From Verrucomicrobiota bacterium (GTDB lineage Bacteria; Verrucomicrobiota; Verrucomicrobiia; Limisphaerales; UBA9464), in assembly GCA_017309115.1 (NCBI GenBank), contig JAFLEF010000005.1, positions 161,100 to 225,099 on the forward strand: a stretch of DNA of 64,000 bases, in the 5' to 3' direction. Within the stretch, counting starts at the first letter, position 1; each line of letters starts with the position of its first letter. Positions 36,504 to 46,110 of this stretch are shown here, piece by piece. The notes under the pieces were generated by a model that searched no databases, was not told where the DNA came from, and saw only the letters and a list, made by a program, of their open reading frames with translations. Both the position numbers and the translations under genes were made by a program.

Positions 36504-37763
36504 ATGTCCGCAGTCAAGGAACTCACCATCAAGGACGCCGCGGCTCGGGCCGACGAGCTTCAGGACCTCGAGGGCGACCGCATGGTCGTCAACATGGGTC
36601 CGTCGCATCCGTCCACCCACGGCGTGCTCCGGATCGTCATCGAACTGGATGGCGAAACCATCACCCGCGCCGATCCCGACATCGGTTATCTGCATCGGGG
36701 TGACGAAAAAATCGCGGAGAACATGACGTGGAACCAGTTCATCCCGTACACGGATCGACTGGATTACCTCGCCCCCCTGGCCAACAACGTGGCCTACGCC
36801 TTGGCCGTAGAGAAGCTGATGGGTCTGGACGACAAGCTGCCGCCGCGCTGCCAGTCGATTCGGGTCATCTGCTGCGAATTGGCCCGAATTTCCGCGCATT
36901 TGCTGGGACTGGGAGCCTTCGCCATGGATGTCGGCGCCATGACCGTGTTCCTGCACACGTTCACGGAACGGGAGAAGATCTACAATTTTGCCGAGGCGCT
37001 GACCGGTGCGCGGTTCACCACCAGCTATACGCGCATTGGCGGAGTTTCCCGGGACACTCCTCCGGGTTGGTGTGCCTCCATTGCCAAGTTCTGCGACGAA
37101 GTGCTGGTGTCCGTGGACGATGCCGAGCGGTTGCTGACGCGGAACAAGATCTGGGTGGATCGCACCAAGGAGATTGGCGTGATTTCCCGGGAATTGGCGA
37201 TCGACTACGGTCTCACCGGACCCAATCTGCGCGGCAGCGGGGTGGACTACGATGTTCGCAAGGCGCATCCGTACCTGTGCTACCGCGACTTCGAGTTCGA
37301 CATTCCGGTGGGTTCAGTCGGGGATTGCTACGATCGGTACCTGGTTCGAATGGAAGAGATGCGGCAGAGCGTCCGCATTATTCGTCAGGCGTTGCAGAAG
37401 ATTCCGGGTGGCTACGACAATACCAGCCATGAACCGGTAAACGTTCCGGATGGCAAGGTGGTGTTGCCCTCGAAGAACAAGGTGCTGACCAGCATGGAGG
37501 AGCTGATTCACCAGTTCATGTTGGTCACCCAGGGTCAGAATGCCCCGGTGGGTGAAGTCTATTTCGGCGCGGAGAATCCGAAGGGTGAACTCGGGTTTTA
37601 CATCAACAGTCGCGGAGGCGGAACACCTCACCGATTGAAGATCCGAGCTCCGTCGTTCTGCAATCTGAGCATCCTTCCGGTGTTGCTGCCGGGGAACCTG
37701 ATGAGCGATGTGGTGTCGATCCTCGGTTCGCTCGATTTCGTGATGGGAGAGTGCGACCGATGA
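36504..37763 (+). CDS. nuoD: NADH-quinone oxidoreductase subunit D
   Basis: A 419-residue 49-kDa subunit that shapes the quinone site with NuoB. Canonical motifs: NMGPSHPSTHGVLRIVIELD near the start, YLHRGDEKIAENMTWNQFIP, and the C-terminal GGTPHRLKIRAPSFCNLSIL ending in SLDFVMGECDR. It starts 2 bp after nuoC. Length is normal. Confidence 0.97.
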   Translation: MSAVKELTIKDAAARADELQDLEGDRMVVNMGPSHPSTHGVLRIVIELDGETITRADPDIGYLHRGDEKIAENMTWNQFIPYTDRLDYLAPLANNVAYALAVEKLMGLDDKLPPRCQSIRVICCELARISAHLLGLGAFAMDVGAMTVFLHTFTEREKIYNFAEALTGARFTTSYTRIGGVSRDTPPGWCASIAKFCDEVLVSVDDAERLLTRNKIWVDRTKEIGVISRELAIDYGLTGPNLRGSGVDYDVRKAHPYLCYRDFEFDIPVGSVGDCYDRYLVRMEEMRQSVRIIRQALQKIPGGYDNTSHEPVNVPDGKVVLPSKNKVLTSMEELIHQFMLVTQGQNAPVGEVYFGAENPKGELGFYINSRGGGTPHRLKIRAPSFCNLSILPVLLPGNLMSDVVSILGSLDFVMGECDR

Positions 37764-37797
37764 ACGCCTTGCTCCGGCTATTGAACTGGGACCTGCT

Positions 37798-38286
37798 ATG
37801 AGTTTTTCCGTTCCCCCCACCCTGGAAGCCGAGCTGGACGAGCTGGCCACGCATTATCCGCAGAAGCGCAGCGCGTCGCTGATGTTCCTGCACGCGTTTC
37901 AGGAACATTTCGGACACGTGCCGCGCGAAGCGGTGGAGTGGACCGCCCGCAAGCTGGGTCTGCAACCGATCAACGTGTACGAGCTGGTGACGTTCTACCC
38001 GATGTTCCGGCAGCAGCCGGTGGGCAAGACGCACATCAAGGTTTGCCGCACTCTGAGCTGTGCGCTGGCTGGTTCAGCCGAGCTGCGGGAGCACTTCTGT
38101 CAGAAGCTGGGACTGGATTCGCACAAACACACACCGCAAACGACTGCGGACGGCAAGTTCACGGTGGAGTTTGTGGAGTGTTTGGCCAGCTGCGGCACGG
38201 CGCCGGTCGTGATGGTGAATGACGATTTGCTCGAGAAGGTCACCGTGACCGAGGCCGACCGGGTGCTGGCTTCGGGAAAGAAATGA
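37798..38286 (+). CDS. nuoE: NADH-quinone oxidoreductase subunit E
   Basis: A 162-residue thioredoxin-like subunit binding the 2Fe-2S cluster N1a. The ligands are seen as C-x4-C (VCRTLSCALAG) and C-x3-C (ECLASCGTAP). The N-terminal helical region (HYPQKRSASLMFLHAFQEHF) is typical. It lies 34 bp after nuoD. A 176-bp gap with an antisense tRNA gene separates it from nuoF. Confidence 0.95.
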   Translation: MSFSVPPTLEAELDELATHYPQKRSASLMFLHAFQEHFGHVPREAVEWTARKLGLQPINVYELVTFYPMFRQQPVGKTHIKVCRTLSCALAGSAELREHFCQKLGLDSHKHTPQTTADGKFTVEFVECLASCGTAPVVMVNDDLLEKVTVTEADRVLASGKK

Positions 38287-38336
38287 ACCCCACAACCAAA
38301 GATTTCACCCAGAACGCCGAACTCGTGAGAAGGAGT

Positions 38337-38410
38337 TGGCTGCCCGACATGGATTTGAACCATGACAAACAGATTCAGAGACTGCTGTGCTACCGTTACA
38401 CTATCGGGCA
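38337..38410 (-). tRNA. tRNA-Gln (anticodon CTG)
   Basis: On the minus strand the 74-nt sequence folds as a tRNA: acceptor TGCCCGA/TCGGGCA (7 bp), D-stem GTGT/GCAC with the loop AACGGTA, anticodon loop CTCTGAA (anticodon CTG), a four-base variable loop, T-stem CATGG/CCATG with loop TTCAAAT, discriminator G and an encoded CCA. The U1-A72 pair and G73 are glutamine identity features. The last anticodon-stem pair (31-39) is a T-T mismatch. It reads opposite to the nuo operon, between nuoE and nuoF. Confidence 0.92.
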
Positions 38411-38462
38411 GGCCGGAGCGGGTCGGAAACTAGTCAGGTGAGGTTTTGAGTCAAGCATTGCC

Positions 38463-39893
38463 ATGCCGGAACAATTCAAAATGATTCTGAAGCACGCGGA
38501 TTCCGCGGGGTATACCCCGGATATGGCGTGCTACCTGCGCCACGGCGGATACGAGTCGCTGAAGAAGGCGCTCGCCACTCCCGCGCGAACCCTCCCGGAC
38601 GGCAAAACGCAGTCCCCGCAGGAAGTCGTCCGCGACGAAGTTCTGAAATCCGGCCTGCGCGGTCGCGGTGGCGCCGGATTCAGCGCCGGGCTGAAGTGGA
38701 GTTTCGTGGATCGCCGGAGCGGCAAGCCGATTTACCTGATCTGCAACGCCGACGAATCGGAACCGGGCACGTTTAAGGATCGACAGATCATCTACAAGGA
38801 TCCGCATCAGCTGGTCGAAGGCATGATCATCTCGTGCTGGGCCAACGATGTGAAGCTGGCCTACATCTACATCCGCGGCGAAATGCCGAACGGGGCCAAG
38901 CTGCTGAATCAGGCCCTCAAGGACGCCCGGGCTAACGGGTTCCTTGGCAAAAACATTCTGGGCACCGGTTACGATTTGGAGATTTATGTGCACCGCGGCG
39001 CCGGCGCCTACATCTGCGGCGAGGAGACCGGGTTGATCGAATCCCTGGAAGGCAAACGCGCTTATCCCCGGATCAAACCTCCGTATTTCCCGGCCGTCCT
39101 GGGCCTCTACATGTGCCCAACGATCGTGAACAACGTCGAGACGCTGTGCCACGTCCGGCACATCGTCGCGATGGGATCGGGGGAGTACGCGAAACTCGGA
39201 ACACCCAACAACACCGGCACCCGCATCGTCAGCCTGAGTGGGGATGTGCAGAAACCCGGGTACTTCGAAATCGAGGTTGGCAAGGTGACCATCGGGCAGC
39301 TGATTTTTGACGCCAACTTCGGCGGCGGTCTGAAGCCCGGTCGGACTCTGAAGGCGATCATTCCCGGCGGCTCATCGTCCAAGGTGCTCAAGGCTGGCGA
39401 GGTCTTTAAGCTCAACCGCAAGGGAGCCGACGGTCAGATGACCAAGGTGGACGTGCCGTTGCTAGATCTGCCTTACGATTTCGATTCCCTGCAAGGTGCG
39501 GGAACGATGTCGGGTTCGGGAGCCATCATTGTGATGGACGACACCCGCAGCATGGTGGACAGCCTCGCCAACCTGTCCGCCTTCTACGCTCACGAAAGCT
39601 GCGGACAATGCACGCCCTGCCGCGAAGGCGCCCTCTGGCTCGCCAAAGGCCTGCATCGGCTGGAGCATGGTGAAGGTCGTAAGGAAGACGCCGATTACCT
39701 CACCCACATCGCGCAAAACATCCAAGGCCGGACGATTTGCGCCTTTGGCGAAGCGGCGTCTTGGCCGGTGTTGAGTTTTGTGAAGAAATTCCGGGACGAG
39801 TTTGAGGCCCGGGGAGCTGCTGATGAGGCGGCTCGTGCATCGGGAGCCGGACCGACTCCGGAACGTAAACTCGCGGCCAGTCCGCAACCTTGA
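38463..39893 (+). CDS. nuoF: NADH-quinone oxidoreductase subunit F
   Basis: A 476-residue NADH-binding subunit with FMN and the 4Fe-4S cluster N3. The glycine-rich NADH site is LRGRGGAGFSAGLKW, the FMN site NADESEPGTFKDRQ, then HRGAGAYICGEETGLIESLE, and the cluster motif ESCGQCTPCREGALW. A C-terminal extension of about 30 residues (ARGAADEAARASGAGPTPER) is not conserved. The start at ATG 38463 follows the tRNA-containing gap. Confidence 0.97.
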   Translation: MPEQFKMILKHADSAGYTPDMACYLRHGGYESLKKALATPARTLPDGKTQSPQEVVRDEVLKSGLRGRGGAGFSAGLKWSFVDRRSGKPIYLICNADESEPGTFKDRQIIYKDPHQLVEGMIISCWANDVKLAYIYIRGEMPNGAKLLNQALKDARANGFLGKNILGTGYDLEIYVHRGAGAYICGEETGLIESLEGKRAYPRIKPPYFPAVLGLYMCPTIVNNVETLCHVRHIVAMGSGEYAKLGTPNNTGTRIVSLSGDVQKPGYFEIEVGKVTIGQLIFDANFGGGLKPGRTLKAIIPGGSSSKVLKAGEVFKLNRKGADGQMTKVDVPLLDLPYDFDSLQGAGTMSGSGAIIVMDDTRSMVDSLANLSAFYAHESCGQCTPCREGALWLAKGLHRLEHGEGRKEDADYLTHIAQNIQGRTICAFGEAASWPVLSFVKKFRDEFEARGAADEAARASGAGPTPERKLAASPQP

Positions 39894-39899
39894 TTTGTC

Positions 39900-41603
39900 A
39901 TGTCGAACGCCCCAGCCACCACCGCCGCACCACCTCCGGTCGAGAAGATCCGGATCAAGGTGGATGGCCGTGACGTCGAGGTGCCCAAGCTACTGCCGAA
40001 CTGGCAGGGCAAGTTGGAGCCCACGACCATGCTTCAGGCTGTCCAGATCGCCGGTGGTGAGGTTCCGCACTACTGCTATCACCCGAAGCTTCCCGTCGCC
40101 GGTAACTGCCGGATGTGCCTGATCGAATTCGGCACGCCCATGATGGGCCCGGATCGCAAGCCGGTGCTGAATCCCGATGGCACGCCGAAGATCGCCCGTT
40201 CGGTGCTGCCCTACGAACCGCAGACGCCTCGCGGTGCCATCGCCTGCGCCACGCCCATTTCGCCGGGAATGGAACTCTACCCGAGTTCGCCCGCGACCAA
40301 GCAGATGCGCGAAGCGGTGCTCGAATCCCTTCTGATCAATCATCCGCTGGACTGCCCGATCTGTGATCAGGCGGGCGAGTGCAAGCTGCAGGAGTATTCG
40401 GTAGAGCACGGTCAGGCCAACAGCCGCTTCGTCGAACCCAAGGTTCACAAGCCGAAAGCGGTCGACCTCGGGCCCCGGATCGTGCTCGACGACGAGCGCT
40501 GCATTCTATGCACCCGCTGCATCCGGTTCACCCGGGACATTGCCGGGGACGACGCTCTGGGAATCGTGAACCGCGGTTCGTACAACACGATTGCCGCGTG
40601 GAAGGACGGAGCCTTCGACAACAATTACACGCTCAACACGGTGGACATCTGTCCGGTGGGCGCGCTGACCTCAAAAGACTTCCGGTTCAAAATGCGCGTT
40701 TGGTTCCTCAAGGAGACCAAGAGCGTCTGCTCCAGTTGCGCCACGGGCTGCAACATCACGATCGGGTCCCGCGAAGGGACCATCTACCGCTACGAACCGC
40801 GCGACAACGAAGCGGTCAACGGACCTTGGATGTGTGATGCGGGCCGGTTGAACTATCGCTGGGTCGCGCGGGCCGATCGGATTCACGACGTGTACGTCCG
40901 CGGCGTGAAGTCCACCTGGGAGACGGCCAATCGCGAGATTCACGCCCTTCTGGGTCGGGCTCCGGAAGGCAGTGTGGCCATCGTCGCCGGTGCGCGGCAG
41001 ACGACCGAGGAACTCTACCTGCTCAAGAAGCTCGCCACGCGACTCGGGGCGCTGACCGACTCCATCGCCCGCGAAGGCGAACCCGATCGGTTGCTGGTGA
41101 GTGCCGATCGCAATCCCAACAGCAACGGTGCCCGCTTGACCGGTATCGCCTTCACCGAAATGGGCATTCAGTTGCCCAAGATCGCCGAGGGGATCGCCGC
41201 GGGAACCATCAAGACGCTGATCGTCTTTGGAGAAGATGTGACGAAGCACGGTCTGGGTGCCGATCTGTTGGCGCGTCTCGAGACCCTGATTGTTTCTGAC
41301 ATCCTGCCCAACGCCACCACCGCTGCCGCGCACTTCCTCCTGCCGGGTTGTGCCCATGCGGAGAAACGCGGGACGTTTGTGAACACCAAGGGCCGGGTAC
41401 AGAAGTTCATGAAGGCGGTGGAGCCGCCCGGCGATGCTCGAGCGGAATGGGAAGTCCTGCACGAATGGGTTCACCAAGTGACCGGTCAGAACGGCTTCTC
41501 CACCATCGAAGGATTGTTCAACCAAATGGCGCGCGAAGTTCCCGCCTTCGCCGGTCTGGAATGGAGCAAGCTGGGTGACACGGGCGTCACCATCACGATC
41601 TGA
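39900..41603 (+). CDS. nuoG: NADH-quinone oxidoreductase subunit G, short form
   Basis: A 567-residue electron-wire subunit. It has the 2Fe-2S N1b cysteines in HYCYHPKLPVAGNCRMC, the His-x3-Cys-x2-Cys-x5-Cys N5 site (HPLDCPICDQAGEC), the N4 site (CILCTRCIRF... CPVGAL), and a fourth set, C-x2-C-x3-C-x27-C (CSSCATGC ... MCDAG), that matches the off-pathway cluster N7. N7 is kept in E. coli and Thermus but lost in many lineages. The molybdopterin-like domain is much reduced: the whole protein is 567 residues against about 780-910 in those organisms. It follows nuoF by 6 bp. Confidence 0.94.
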   Translation: MSNAPATTAAPPPVEKIRIKVDGRDVEVPKLLPNWQGKLEPTTMLQAVQIAGGEVPHYCYHPKLPVAGNCRMCLIEFGTPMMGPDRKPVLNPDGTPKIARSVLPYEPQTPRGAIACATPISPGMELYPSSPATKQMREAVLESLLINHPLDCPICDQAGECKLQEYSVEHGQANSRFVEPKVHKPKAVDLGPRIVLDDERCILCTRCIRFTRDIAGDDALGIVNRGSYNTIAAWKDGAFDNNYTLNTVDICPVGALTSKDFRFKMRVWFLKETKSVCSSCATGCNITIGSREGTIYRYEPRDNEAVNGPWMCDAGRLNYRWVARADRIHDVYVRGVKSTWETANREIHALLGRAPEGSVAIVAGARQTTEELYLLKKLATRLGALTDSIAREGEPDRLLVSADRNPNSNGARLTGIAFTEMGIQLPKIAEGIAAGTIKTLIVFGEDVTKHGLGADLLARLETLIVSDILPNATTAAAHFLLPGCAHAEKRGTFVNTKGRVQKFMKAVEPPGDARAEWEVLHEWVHQVTGQNGFSTIEGLFNQMAREVPAFAGLEWSKLGDTGVTITI

Positions 41604-41610
41604 CCACGCC

Positions 41611-42705
41611 ATGGATTCGATCAAATACCTCGATCCGACGACGCAGTTCGTCCTGTTTTCCATCGTCAAGATTCTCATCGCGTTCGTCGTGGTGATGACG
41701 TTTGTGGCGTACGCGGTGCTGGTGGAACGTAAGGTGTCCGCCTGGATTCAGGACCGCGTGGGTCCCAACCGGGCCACACCGTTCTTCGCGCAGTATCTGC
41801 CCTTCATCGGTCCGGCCCTTGTGCGGCTGGGCATTTTCCAGCCAATGGCCGACGGCTTGAAGTTCCTGCTCAAGGAAGACTTCACGCCCGCCTACGTGCG
41901 GAAGGTTTACTTCTGGCTCGCCCCGGCGATCACCGTGATTCCGGCGCTGATGACGATTGCCGTGATTCCGTTTGGTTCGACGCTGGGCAATCCGGCCAAC
42001 CCGATGGTCATTGCCGACCTGAATGTCGGCATTCTCTACACCTTCGGCATCGTCTCGCTCGGTGTGTACGGCATCGTCCTCGCCGGTTACGCCTCCAACT
42101 CCAAGTATCCGTTCTTGGGCGGCATTCGCTCCACCGCCCAGATGATTTCCTACGAAATCGCAATGGGCATGAGCGTGGTGGCGGTGTTCATGGTGGTGGG
42201 AGATTTGAACCTTGGCCAGGTGGTCGCCTACCAGCAGGCCAATGTTTTCCACTGGATGGTCTTCAAGCAGCCGCTGGCCTTTGTGATCTTCCTGGTGGCG
42301 GCCTTCGCGGAAACGAACCGGTTGCCGTTCGATCTGCCCGAATCGGAATCCGAACTGGTCGGTGGTTACCACACGGAGTACAGCTCGATGAAATTCGCGT
42401 TGTTCTTCCTGGGTGAGTACGCCGCGATGATCGCCGCCTCGGCCATGATGGTGACGCTCTTCTTCGGTGGTTGGGCCTATCCGTGGGGCGGCGGCGAAGC
42501 GACCGGACTGCTCAACGGGATCGGACACATCCTCTGCTTCATTTTGAAAATGGGGGTGCTGCTGGTGGTGTTCATCTGGGTTCGCTGGATGTTGCCCCGC
42601 TTCCGCTACGACCAGCTGATGGCACTCGGCTGGAGCCGGTTCATCCCACTGGCCCTCGCCAACATTCTCATCACGGCCATTTGGTTGGCCTGTATCTCCC
42701 GCTAA
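41611..42705 (+). CDS. nuoH: NADH-quinone oxidoreductase subunit H
   Basis: A 364-residue membrane subunit with about eight helices, forming part of the quinone entry. The start is the ATG at 41611 (MDSIKYLDPTTQFVLF), 7 bp after nuoG. Signature segments: ERKVSAWIQDRVGPNRATPF, the loop AFAETNRLPFDLPESESELV and GYHTEYSSMKFALFFLGEYA. Length is slightly above the E. coli protein. Confidence 0.96.
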   Translation: MDSIKYLDPTTQFVLFSIVKILIAFVVVMTFVAYAVLVERKVSAWIQDRVGPNRATPFFAQYLPFIGPALVRLGIFQPMADGLKFLLKEDFTPAYVRKVYFWLAPAITVIPALMTIAVIPFGSTLGNPANPMVIADLNVGILYTFGIVSLGVYGIVLAGYASNSKYPFLGGIRSTAQMISYEIAMGMSVVAVFMVVGDLNLGQVVAYQQANVFHWMVFKQPLAFVIFLVAAFAETNRLPFDLPESESELVGGYHTEYSSMKFALFFLGEYAAMIAASAMMVTLFFGGWAYPWGGGEATGLLNGIGHILCFILKMGVLLVVFIWVRWMLPRFRYDQLMALGWSRFIPLALANILITAIWLACISR

Positions 42706-42717
42706 CCGGATTTCACC

Positions 42718-43284
42718 ATGACCAAGGTTGTTGAACGCAAGCCCCTGTCCGCACTCGAGCGGACGTACCTTCCGACGTTGGCCAGCGGTCTCAAGGTCAC
42801 CTGGAAGCACTTCAAGAAAACCGTCTTCGAAGGCAAACCGGCGACGATGGAGTATCCGGAGGAACGCTGGGTGGTGCCCGAGGGATACCGCGGCGCGCCG
42901 TATCTGGTGAAGGATCAGGAAGGCCACACCAAGTGCGTTAGCTGCCAGCTGTGCGAATTCGTCTGCCCGCCCAAGGCCATCAAGATCACGCCGCCCGGGC
43001 CGGAGGGCCAGGTGGCCGATCGCACCAATGCGGAGAAGATGCCGCAGGAGTTCGAAATCAACATGCTCCGGTGCATCTTCTGTGGCTTCTGCCAGGAAGT
43101 CTGTCCGGAGGAGGCGATCTTCCTGCAACGCGATTACTCCCTGACCGGTGAGAGCCGGGAGGAAATGATCTACAACAAGGAGAAGCTGCTGAAGCTCGGC
43201 GGCGTCCACGGCGGCATTCAGAAGTGGAAGCACAAGCTCGAGGAGGCCAAGGAACAGGAAGAGTTCCCGGTGGCCAAGATTTAA
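42718..43284 (+). CDS. nuoI: NADH-quinone oxidoreductase subunit I
   Basis: A 188-residue ferredoxin-like subunit with two 4Fe-4S clusters (N6a, N6b) relaying electrons to NuoB. The motifs are CVSCQLCEFVCPPKAI and CIFCGFCQEVCPEEAI. The N-terminal amphipathic region and the C-terminal polar extension (GGIQKWKHKLEEAKEQEEF) are normal for the bacterial form. It lies 12 bp after nuoH. Confidence 0.96.
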   Translation: MTKVVERKPLSALERTYLPTLASGLKVTWKHFKKTVFEGKPATMEYPEERWVVPEGYRGAPYLVKDQEGHTKCVSCQLCEFVCPPKAIKITPPGPEGQVADRTNAEKMPQEFEINMLRCIFCGFCQEVCPEEAIFLQRDYSLTGESREEMIYNKEKLLKLGGVHGGIQKWKHKLEEAKEQEEFPVAKI

Positions 43285-43305
43285 GGCGATCCGTTCTGTC
43301 ATCCC

Positions 43306-43812
43306 ATGCCCGCGTTCACTGACCTCCTCTTCTACGCCTTCGCCGGTCTGGCGTTGCTGTTTGGCTTTTTGTGCGTGGCCAATCCCTTCAGCCGGAGTCC
43401 GGTCACCAGTGCCATGTTCCTGGTCCTGACCATTATTGCCCTGGCCGGGTTGTTCATTCTCCTGCACGCCTTCTTCCTCGCGGCGGTGCAGATCCTCGTT
43501 TACGCGGGCGCGGTCATGGTGCTGTTCCTGTTCGTGATCATGTTGCTGGACCTCAAGGAAGAGGACCGGCGTAAGATGCGGGGGTTCACCATTGGTGCTG
43601 GCGCCCTCGCTGTCGTTGCCATTGCCGGCATTCTGATTCGCGCCGTGATCGCCGCGCAGCCGTTGGCTCAGGGCATCCTAGTGGAAGGCGAGACGAAGCC
43701 CCTCGGCAAACTGCTCTTCACCCAGTATTTGCTTCCGTTTGAAGTGATGTCCCTCCTCCTGCTCGTGGCCATGGTTGGGGTGATTCTGCTCAGCAAGAAG
43801 GAAATCAAGTAA
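43306..43812 (+). CDS. nuoJ: NADH-quinone oxidoreductase subunit J
   Basis: A 168-residue membrane subunit with five predicted helices. The characteristic segment FFLAAVQILVYAGAVMVLFL, followed by FVIMLLDLKEED, contains the pi-bulge helix of complex I. It lies 21 bp after nuoI and 24 bp before nuoK. Confidence 0.95.
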   Translation: MPAFTDLLFYAFAGLALLFGFLCVANPFSRSPVTSAMFLVLTIIALAGLFILLHAFFLAAVQILVYAGAVMVLFLFVIMLLDLKEEDRRKMRGFTIGAGALAVVAIAGILIRAVIAAQPLAQGILVEGETKPLGKLLFTQYLLPFEVMSLLLLVAMVGVILLSKKEIK

Positions 43813-43836
43813 CGCCCTGGAACCCCGACGATTCCC

Positions 43837-44142
43837 ATGACCCCTGGCCTGAACCATTACCTCGTCGTCAGCGCCCTCCTCTTCTGTCTCGGACTGTTTG
43901 GAGTGCTCGCCCGGCGCAACCTGATCGTGATCTACATGTGCCTCGAGCTCATGTTGAACGCCGCCAACCTAGCCCTCGTCGCCTTTTCCCGCTTCAACGC
44001 CAACCTGAATGGCCAAGTGATGGTCTTCTTCATCATCACGGTGGCCGCCGCCGAAGTGGCGGTGGGACTGGCGCTGATCGTGGCGCTCTACCGCAAACGC
44101 CAGACCGCCCACGTTGAAGACCTGACCAGCCTTCGGTTCTAG
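43837..44142 (+). CDS. nuoK: NADH-quinone oxidoreductase subunit K
   Basis: A 101-residue three-helix subunit of the membrane arm. The two conserved membrane glutamates are in [17 protein letters not shown] and [20 protein letters not shown]. These acids link the quinone module to the antiporter-like subunits. Length matches E. coli NuoK (100). It lies 6 bp before nuoL. Confidence 0.96.
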   Translation: MTPGLNHYLVVSALLFCLGLFGVLARRNLIVIYMCLELMLNAANLALVAFSRFNANLNGQVMVFFIITVAAAEVAVGLALIVALYRKRQTAHVEDLTSLRF

Positions 44143-44148
44143 ACCGCC

Positions 44149-46104
44149 ATGGACCATTCCGCCGCCCCCCTCGCCGTCACCTCTTCTCACGCCCAGGATC
44201 TCGCCTGGGTGGTGCTGCTCTTCCCGCTGGTCTCGGCCCTGTCGATCACCTTCGGACTCCGCCGAAGCCGCACGCTCACCAACACCATGGCCCTGAGCGC
44301 CGTGGTCACCGGATTCTTCCTCAGCGTGGCCTTGTTTCTCGGGTTCGGATTCGGCCCGGGCGTCAACGCGGACGCTCTTCCCTGGCTGTCCATTCCGGGC
44401 CTGAACATCCACCTGGGTCTGAAAGTGGATTCGCTCTCCACGCTGATGCTGATGGTCGTCACCGGCATTTCCAGTTTGGTGCATCTCTACAGCACCCAGT
44501 ACATGGACGAAGATCAGGATTATCCAAGGTACTTCGCGGCGCTCGGTCTGTTCACCTTCGCGATGCTCGGCATCGTGCTTTCGGATAACTTGGTTCAGAC
44601 GTTCATTTTTTGGGAGTTGGTTGGCGTCACCAGTTATTTGTTGGTGGGCTTCTGGTACGAGAAGCCGGCCGCTGCGGATGCCGCCAAGAAGGCGTTCCTT
44701 ACCAACCGCATTGGTGATTTCGGGTTCATCCTGGGCATCGTCATCGTCTGGGCGGCCACTGGCACGGTGCAGTTCGATGAACTCGCCCAGAAGTTGCACG
44801 CGGATCCCAAGGTGCTCGGAAACATGGCTTCGCTCGCGGGGGTGCTGATCTTCCTCGGCGCGATGGGCAAGAGTGCGCAGGTGCCGTTGCATGTGTGGTT
44901 GCCGGACGCCATGGAAGGCCCGACGCCCGTATCCGCCCTGATCCACGCCGCCACGATGGTTGCCGCGGGTGTGTACATGTTGTGCCGCGTGTTCTTCCTG
45001 CTCGATCTTCCCGCCGCCTGGCCCGACGCCCTGTCATTCCTCAGCCCGTTCTCCGCGCTCGGCATCATTGCTTGGGTGGGCGGCATCACCTCGTTGCTCG
45101 CGGGTCTGATCGCCATTCAGCAGGACGACATCAAGCGGATCCTCGCCTACTCCACGCTCTCGCAGCTCGGCTACATGATCATGGCGGTCGGATGTGCGGG
45201 TCCGGATGCGGCGATGTTTCATCTGACGACGCATGCCTGCTTCAAGGCGTTGCTCTTCCTCGGTGCGGGCAGCGTGATCGTGGGCTGCCATCATGAGCAG
45301 AACATCTGGAAGATGGGCGGGCTCTGGAAACGAATGCCGACCACGGCCATCTGTTTTGCCATTGGCACAGCGGCCCTGTGCGGTGTGCCGGTGGTGACCG
45401 CCGGATTCTACAGCAAGGACGCGATCTTTGCCGCGGCGCTGGCGGATGGCCGCCACATGCTGTTCGGAATCGGGATTCTCGTGGCTGGATTAACGACCCT
45501 CTACATGGCGCGCCTCTTCTTGGTGGCGTTCCTCGGAACTCCCCGCAGCGAGCAGGCGGAACACGCGCATGAGTCGCCTTGGCGAATGACCCTTCCGCTC
45601 ACGATTTTGGCGTTCCCGTCCGTCGCCCTGGGGTGGCTGCCCATCGGTGGTTTCCTCAAGCATCGATTCTTCCCGGAAGTCGCAGTCCACTATCCGGATA
45701 GCCTCACGGAGATCCTGTTTGAGCCGTTCAATCATTCCCCCCTCGGCGCGGTTTTGGGGCTGGGCATGATCATTTTCGGCGCGTTTGCCGCCGTCATGCT
45801 GTACTGGAGCGCAGCGCAGGATCCGCTGCCTGACCGGGTGCCGGGAATATCCCGGGCTTTGAGTCGTCGGCTGTACTTCGATCAGGTTTACGAGGCGGTC
45901 TTTATTCCGTTGCACGATGCGGTCGCGGCGTTGGCCGATTGGTTCGATCGCTGGATCGTCCAGGGCTTCATCGTCCGCGGAGCCTCCGGTGGTGTGGAAC
46001 TGTTCGGACGCGGGCTCCGGCTCGTGCAGACCGGCAATCTTCAAACCTACGCGTTCTTCTTCGTCGCCGGCGTCGCGCTGGTGGTCCTCCTCGCCCTCAA
46101 CTAA
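44149..46104 (+). CDS. nuoL: NADH-quinone oxidoreductase subunit L
   Basis: A 651-residue antiporter-like proton-pumping subunit at the distal end of the membrane arm, including the long lateral helix at the C-terminus. Key motifs: FIFWELVGVTSYLLVGFWYE with the functional glutamate, AAKKAFLTNRIGDFGF, HVWLPDAMEGPTPVSALIHA and AYSTLSQLGYMIMAVG. Length is normal. Confidence 0.97.
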   Translation: MDHSAAPLAVTSSHAQDLAWVVLLFPLVSALSITFGLRRSRTLTNTMALSAVVTGFFLSVALFLGFGFGPGVNADALPWLSIPGLNIHLGLKVDSLSTLMLMVVTGISSLVHLYSTQYMDEDQDYPRYFAALGLFTFAMLGIVLSDNLVQTFIFWELVGVTSYLLVGFWYEKPAAADAAKKAFLTNRIGDFGFILGIVIVWAATGTVQFDELAQKLHADPKVLGNMASLAGVLIFLGAMGKSAQVPLHVWLPDAMEGPTPVSALIHAATMVAAGVYMLCRVFFLLDLPAAWPDALSFLSPFSALGIIAWVGGITSLLAGLIAIQQDDIKRILAYSTLSQLGYMIMAVGCAGPDAAMFHLTTHACFKALLFLGAGSVIVGCHHEQNIWKMGGLWKRMPTTAICFAIGTAALCGVPVVTAGFYSKDAIFAAALADGRHMLFGIGILVAGLTTLYMARLFLVAFLGTPRSEQAEHAHESPWRMTLPLTILAFPSVALGWLPIGGFLKHRFFPEVAVHYPDSLTEILFEPFNHSPLGAVLGLGMIIFGAFAAVMLYWSAAQDPLPDRVPGISRALSRRLYFDQVYEAVFIPLHDAVAALADWFDRWIVQGFIVRGASGGVELFGRGLRLVQTGNLQTYAFFFVAGVALVVLLALN

Positions 46105-46110
46105 GCCGCC

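Noticed and set aside
41593-43467. 624-codon open frame antisense to nuoH, nuoI and nuoJ
   Set aside because: Shadow of real genes; Gln/His/Arg-rich translation without any motif.
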